Assembly: GCA_019136545.1 (NCBI GenBank)
Contig: JAGVUA010000003.1
Location: 1-42,084, forward strand
DNA: 42,084 bases
Reading direction: 5' to 3'
Source: Betaproteobacteria bacterium
GTDB taxonomy: Bacteria > Pseudomonadota > Gammaproteobacteria > Burkholderiales > Rhodocyclaceae
Part shown: positions 38,494-42,084 of the stretch, piece by piece
Position numbering within the stretch: the stretch's first letter is position 1
Layout: every line of letters begins with the position of its first letter
Position numbers and translations under genes: made by a program
Notes under the pieces: generated by a model
Database searches by the model: none
What the model was told of the DNA's origin: nothing
Seen by the model: the letters and a program-made list of their open reading frames with translations, nothing else

Positions 38494-40086
38494 TCATCCT
38501 TCTGCCGTCAAGCCTTGCTGCGCCGTTGCCTTGGCCCAGCGATAGTCCGCCTTGCCGGCCGGCGACCGAACCACCTGGTCGACGAACACTATCGATTTCG
38601 GCACCTTGTAGCCGGCCAGATCGCGACGACAGTGATCCTGCAGCGCCTCCGCATCGACTTTCGCCCCCGGATGCAGGGAAACCACTGCCGCCACCTTGCT
38701 GCCCCAGCGCGCATCCGGAATCCCCACCACCAATGCGTCGAGTACCGCCTCGTGGCTGGTCAGCTTTTCCTCGACCTCTTCCGGGAATACTTTTTCGCCG
38801 CCCGTGTTGATGCACTGCGAGCCACGGCCGAGCACGACAATCGAGCCATCTTCCAGCACTCGCGCCATGTCGCCAGTGATGACGATCTTCTCGCCGTCAA
38901 GCGAAGTAAACGTCTCGGCAGTCTTCTTCGGGTCGCCCCAATAGCCAACCGCCACGTTGCCGGTCCTTACCAGCACGCCATCCTCGCCGGGACCGACGTA
39001 GCGGTCGTGCTGAAGGGAGAGCACCTTGATATCGGGCCGGGCCGCGAGCTTGATGAAGCCCTCGCCGCTTTCGGGCTTTGCGCCGCCGCCCAGGGTGCCG
39101 CCTTCCGAGGTACCGATGCTGTCCGCCACGACGATGCGTGGCAACAGGCGCTTGAGTTCCGCCTGGACATGCGCGGAAAACAGGCCGCCACCGGAACCGA
39201 TATGCACCAGCCGGGAGAGATTCCATCGGTTGGGATGCGCTTTCAGCGCTTCCACCATGGGACTGGCGATGGCGTCGCCCACCACGGAAATGATGTTGGC
39301 CTGTTCCTGTTCGGCCAGGTCCCATACCTTCTCCGCGTCGAACTCGACCTGGTCGCGGGTAATCACCGTCTGGCCCGCAAAGAGCGAGACCAGGGTGGCC
39401 CACAAGGCCGCACCATGCATCAGGGGCGCGATCGCCATGTAGCGCAGCGGATGGCCGTTGCGCGCCACGTCGGCGATCTCGTCCGGCGTCTTGATCGGTC
39501 CCTCCTTGCGGTAGAACCCCCCTCCTCCCAGCGCGCCGAAAAACAGCGACTGGTGGGGCCACATCACGCCCTTCGGCATGCCGGTGGTTCCGCCCGTATA
39601 AAGCAAGGACAAATCGTCGCCCGAGCGCTGCGGCACGTCGTACTCCGGCTGCGTTGCCGCCAGCGCCGACTCGTAGTTCTCGCCGGAGACCAGGACCACC
39701 TTGATTTCCGGGTAATCCGGCAACAGCGGTTCCACCGCCGCCGCCAGCGGCGCCGAATAGATCAGCGCCGACAGTTTGGCGTTGTCATAGAGATAACGAA
39801 GCTCGCTGGCGACATAGCGGTAGTTGATGTTGAGGGGAATCGCCCGCAATTTGCAGGCCGCCAGGAGCCCCTCCAGGTATTCCGGCCCGTTGTACAGTTG
39901 CAGGCCCACAGTATCGCCAGGCCCAATACCCTTGCTTTGGAAAAACGCCGCGAGACGGTTGGCCCGCGCGTCCAGTTGCGCGTAGGTGAAGCGGCGCGCG
40001 CCGCAGACGATCGCCTCGCGATCCGGCACGGCCGCGGCAACGATTTCAAAGAGATCGGCGAGGCTGTAGGTTCGGGTAATCGACAT
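38494..40086 (-). CDS. Acyl-CoA synthetase (AMP-forming)
   Basis: Activates a carboxylic acid to its CoA thioester via an acyl-adenylate. The ATG at 40086 with AGGAG upstream gives 530 residues. The P-loop LLYTGGTTGMPKGVMW has its core at residues 164-173. The hinge region RTGNVAVGYWGDPKKTAETF and VITGDMARVLEDGSIVVLGRGSQCINTGGEKVFPEEVEE follow. The catalytic Lys512 is in SPAGKADYRW. The GVMW variant of the P-loop is what I recall from FadD19/FadD17-type ligases acting on sterol side chains. It sits between the racemase and an SDR. Confidence 0.92.
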   Translation of the reverse strand: MSITRTYSLADLFEIVAAAVPDREAIVCGARRFTYAQLDARANRLAAFFQSKGIGPGDTVGLQLYNGPEYLEGLLAACKLRAIPLNINYRYVASELRYLYDNAKLSALIYSAPLAAAVEPLLPDYPEIKVVLVSGENYESALAATQPEYDVPQRSGDDLSLLYTGGTTGMPKGVMWPHQSLFFGALGGGGFYRKEGPIKTPDEIADVARNGHPLRYMAIAPLMHGAALWATLVSLFAGQTVITRDQVEFDAEKVWDLAEQEQANIISVVGDAIASPMVEALKAHPNRWNLSRLVHIGSGGGLFSAHVQAELKRLLPRIVVADSIGTSEGGTLGGGAKPESGEGFIKLAARPDIKVLSLQHDRYVGPGEDGVLVRTGNVAVGYWGDPKKTAETFTSLDGEKIVITGDMARVLEDGSIVVLGRGSQCINTGGEKVFPEEVEEKLTSHEAVLDALVVGIPDARWGSKVAAVVSLHPGAKVDAEALQDHCRRDLAGYKVPKSIVFVDQVVRSPAGKADYRWAKATAQQGLTAEG

Positions 40087-40097
40087 GGTGATTTCTC

Positions 40098-41279
40098 CTA
40101 AATGACGCCGGTCGCGTTCAGCTTGGCGATCTGCTCGGCGGAATAACCCAGTGCGGCAAGCACATCGTCGTTGTCCTGCCCGGGGGCCGCGCCTTGTCGC
40201 TCGACCTTGAACTCGAAACCGCTCATCTTGACGGGGCAAGCGTATTGCCAGTAGCGGCCGTGGGCCGGATGCTCGCTGTCGACGATCATTCCCCGGCTCT
40301 GCGCTTGGGGGTGCCTGTTGGCTTCATCGACACGCAATACCGGTGTCACGCAGGCGTCGACATCCTTGAACGCCGCCACCCAGTGCGCGAGATCATGCCT
40401 GGCGATCGTCTGCGCGACTTCCGCGCGCGCGGCGTCACCCTGGTCGGCGAGTTGATATCCGCGCCCGATCAGATCCGGCCTGCCGATGGTTTCACAGAAG
40501 GCTTGCCAGAACTTCGTCTCGATCGCGCCCACCGCCAGATGGCGCCCATCGGCGGTCTCGTACACGCCGTAGCAGGCCATGCCGCCGGAAAGATAATCGG
40601 CGCCGCGCGCCGGCATGGCCTTGCGGTCCTGCAGCGACGAGGCGGCGGGAATGTTGTGGGCCATCAGGCAATCGGTCATGGCCACATCGACGTGGCGCCC
40701 CTGGCCGCGGCGCTGGGCGTCGAACAATGCCGCCAAAATGCCCATTGCCGCCGACAAGGTTCCACCCGCCAGATCAGCCGTTGGAAATCCGCCGGGCGCA
40801 GGCGCTCCACCGGCGGCACCCGTCTGCTCGAGCACACCCGCCAGACACTGGTAGTTGATGTCGTGGCCGCCGGCCAGCGCCAAGGCGCCCGTTTGGCCGT
40901 AGCCGCTGATCGAGCAATACACGAGTTTCGGATTGACTGCCGACATGGCCGCGTAACCGACCCCCAGCTTGTCGGCGACACCAGGCCTGAAGCCTTCGAC
41001 CAGCACGTCCGCCTGCTGGGCGAGGCGGCGGACGATTTCCTGCCCCTCGGGCGCGCGCAGGTTGACGGTGATCGCGCGCTTGTTGCGGTTGAGCATGAGA
41101 AATTGGTTCGTGAACCGGCTACCCGGCAAGCCGCGCACGGGATCCCAGGCGCCGGGGTTCTCCACCTTGATGACCTCCGCGCCCAAGTCGGCCAGATGCA
41201 AGGTGCACATGGGTCCTGGAAGCAATACGGTCAGGTCGACCACTTTGACGCCAGCAAGCGGTTTTGACGATTGGGCCAT
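40098..41279 (-). CDS. Alpha-methylacyl-CoA racemase (CaiB/BaiF family)
   Basis: A 393-residue family III CoA-transferase-fold enzyme. Catalytic residues of alpha-methylacyl-CoA racemase are all present: His139 (GGHDINY), Asp169 (FPTADLAGG) and Glu254 (VGAIETKF). Their spacing, 30 and 115, equals that of His126, Asp156 and Glu241 in the mycobacterial enzyme. This argues for epimerisation of 2-methyl-branched acyl-CoA rather than CoA transfer. The ATG at 41279 with GAGGAAA upstream is chosen; an open frame from 41339 lacks family similarity. It is 56 bp after the enoyl-CoA isomerase-like gene and 11 bp before the synthetase. Confidence 0.9.
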   Translation of the reverse strand: MAQSSKPLAGVKVVDLTVLLPGPMCTLHLADLGAEVIKVENPGAWDPVRGLPGSRFTNQFLMLNRNKRAITVNLRAPEGQEIVRRLAQQADVLVEGFRPGVADKLGVGYAAMSAVNPKLVYCSISGYGQTGALALAGGHDINYQCLAGVLEQTGAAGGAPAPGGFPTADLAGGTLSAAMGILAALFDAQRRGQGRHVDVAMTDCLMAHNIPAASSLQDRKAMPARGADYLSGGMACYGVYETADGRHLAVGAIETKFWQAFCETIGRPDLIGRGYQLADQGDAARAEVAQTIARHDLAHWVAAFKDVDACVTPVLRVDEANRHPQAQSRGMIVDSEHPAHGRYWQYACPVKMSGFEFKVERQGAAPGQDNDDVLAALGYSAEQIAKLNATGVI

Positions 41280-41335
41280 GGTTTCCTCTAAATCCGCGGC
41301 ATCGGCAGACGGGCCTCGATGCTCGACACACAAAG

Positions 41336-42084
41336 TCACTGAAATTTGGAGAAATCGGGTTTCCGTTTTTCCAGAAACGCGGTCATGGCCTCCTGGGCCT
41401 CGCCAGCACCCAGTCGGGCACAGAAAAGCTCGCCCTCGCGCTTGATGGCCGCCGCAACCTCGCCAGCGTGGCCATGTCGAAGCAGTTTCTTGGTTTCCCG
41501 GACGGCGCTGGGCGGAAGCCGGGAAAACTTCTCGGCGGTGGCGCGCGCGCGCGCAAGAACCTCGCCGGCCGGCAGCACCGCATTGACGATGCGCATTTCA
41601 TAAGCCTCCTGGGCGCTGAACGGCTCGCCCAGCAGCAGCTTTTCGGCCGCCTTGACGTAACCGGCGCTGAGCGGCAGCAGGAAACTCGACGCGAATTCCG
41701 CAACGACCCCCAGATTGACGAAGGGAAGCGCAAGCTTGGCATTGTCGGCCACATACACAAGGTCACAGTGCAGCAGCAGCGTGACGCCGATGCCCACCGC
41801 AACTCCCTCCACCGCCGCCACCACCGGTTTGTCGACGCCGAGCAGCGCCTGCATGAAGCGGAACACCGGCGCATCCATGTCCTTGGGCGGCCGCTGCACG
41901 AAATCTTCGAGATCGTTGCCGGCGGTGAACATGCCGGGTTGACCGGCAAACAGGATGGCGCGGACCGCCGGATCGGCCTGGGCGCGATTCAGGGCGTCCG
42001 CCATCGCCTGGTACATTTCGGCGGTCAGGGCATTCTTCTTGTCGGGCCGATTGATTTCTATGGTGGCCACGCCGTTTTGCAGCG
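41336..42084 (-). CDS. Enoyl-CoA hydratase/isomerase family protein, N-terminus beyond window
   Basis: A crotonase-fold protein cut by the right edge. In-frame codons for LQNG precede the GTG at 42070, so that GTG is internal and the true start lies outside. Oxyanion-hole segments are MFTAGNDLEDF and VEGVAVGIGVTLLLHCDLVY. The usual hydratase Glu position reads LPFVNLG, with Phe instead of Glu. A Glu is present in GVVAEFASSFLLP (125th codon from the visible GTG), matching SPEGCSSYTFP of ECI2-type delta3-delta2-enoyl-CoA isomerases as I recall them. Isomerase activity is therefore more likely than hydratase. It is the first visible gene of the catabolic run. Confidence 0.88.
   Translation of the reverse strand, partial: LQNGVATIEINRPDKKNALTAEMYQAMADALNRAQADPAVRAILFAGQPGMFTAGNDLEDFVQRPPKDMDAPVFRFMQALLGVDKPVVAAVEGVAVGIGVTLLLHCDLVYVADNAKLALPFVNLGVVAEFASSFLLPLSAGYVKAAEKLLLGEPFSAQEAYEMRIVNAVLPAGEVLARARATAEKFSRLPPSAVRETKKLLRHGHAGEVAAAIKREGELFCARLGAGEAQEAMTAFLEKRKPDFSKFQ

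Noticed and set aside
38047-40101. Plus-strand open frame of 684 codons opposite the acyl-CoA synthetase
   Set aside because: The minus-strand frame has complete adenylating-enzyme motifs; the opposite frame has none.
40098-41279. Generic CoA-transferase (formyl-CoA or carnitine type)
   Set aside because: His139, Asp169 and Glu254 with exact racemase spacing make alpha-methylacyl-CoA racemase the better call.
36832-41339. Possible frameshift in the catabolic cluster
   Set aside because: Every gene there reads through with full motifs and normal length; apparent long upstream extensions are open shadow frames.

Overview
This is a high-GC bacterial chromosome segment carrying housekeeping gene order typical of Betaproteobacteria. 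Diagnostic blocks are rpsB-tsf-pyrH-frr-uppS-cdsA-dxr-rseP-bamA-skp-lpxD-fabZ-lpxA-lpxB-rnhB, divergent ratA/smpB with ratB, divergent ppsA/ppsR, and map-glnD. A Rhodocyclales-like organism is my best guess. The right-hand catabolic cluster would suit a steroid- or isoprenoid-degrading member of that order, but that is inference. I see no phage, insertion sequence, CRISPR array, tRNA or rRNA. The window is ordinary chromosome with very short intergenic gaps.

Layout. 1-3080: guaB then guaA (GMP synthesis) on the minus strand, with an intrinsic terminator between them. 3082-4909: a DUF4124 secreted protein, then ratB/rnfH and ratA on the minus strand, divergent from smpB across an 18-bp perfect palindrome. 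4910-8628: a stacked-hairpin terminator region, then the minus-strand operon ppsA-nfeD-qmcA. 8712-9530: ppsR, the regulator of PpsA, divergent from it. 9524-27338: one long minus-strand run. In transcription order it holds rpsB, tsf, pyrH, frr, uppS, cdsA, dxr, rseP, bamA, skp, lpxD, fabZ, lpxA, lpxB, rnhB, an SpoU-type RNA methyltransferase, a TonB-dependent receptor and an ABC-type periplasmic binding protein. This run couples translation factors to envelope construction: undecaprenyl-PP, CDP-diacylglycerol, isoprenoids, lipid A and outer-membrane protein assembly. Many junctions are 1-14 bp overlaps, implying translational coupling. 27533-30911: map and glnD on the plus strand. 30917-31663: a methylthioinosine/methylthioadenosine phosphorylase on the minus strand. 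31763-33595: typA. 33654-35504: a patatin-like phospholipase with a cyclic-nucleotide domain. 35570-36061: a lipoprotein with two BamE-like repeats.

36074-42084 is a minus-strand catabolic cluster: enoyl-CoA isomerase-like protein (cut by the right edge), alpha-methylacyl-CoA racemase, acyl-CoA synthetase, SDR, PAP2 acid phosphatase lipoprotein, SDR. The racemase keeps all three catalytic residues at the exact spacing of the characterised mycobacterial enzyme, which points to beta-oxidation of an alpha-methyl-branched acyl chain (isoprenoid or sterol side chain).

The least expected signal is a dispersed 25-bp repeat. Three good intergenic copies lie next to stop codons and one lies in a divergent promoter region. 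A near-perfect copy sits inside the dxr coding sequence, and a degenerate copy spans the uppS start codon. Other sequence-level points are a hairpin that buries the uppS start codon and begins in the frr stop codon, a candidate rpsB leader RNA, overlapping divergent promoters, and two TTG start codons (skp, RNA methyltransferase).
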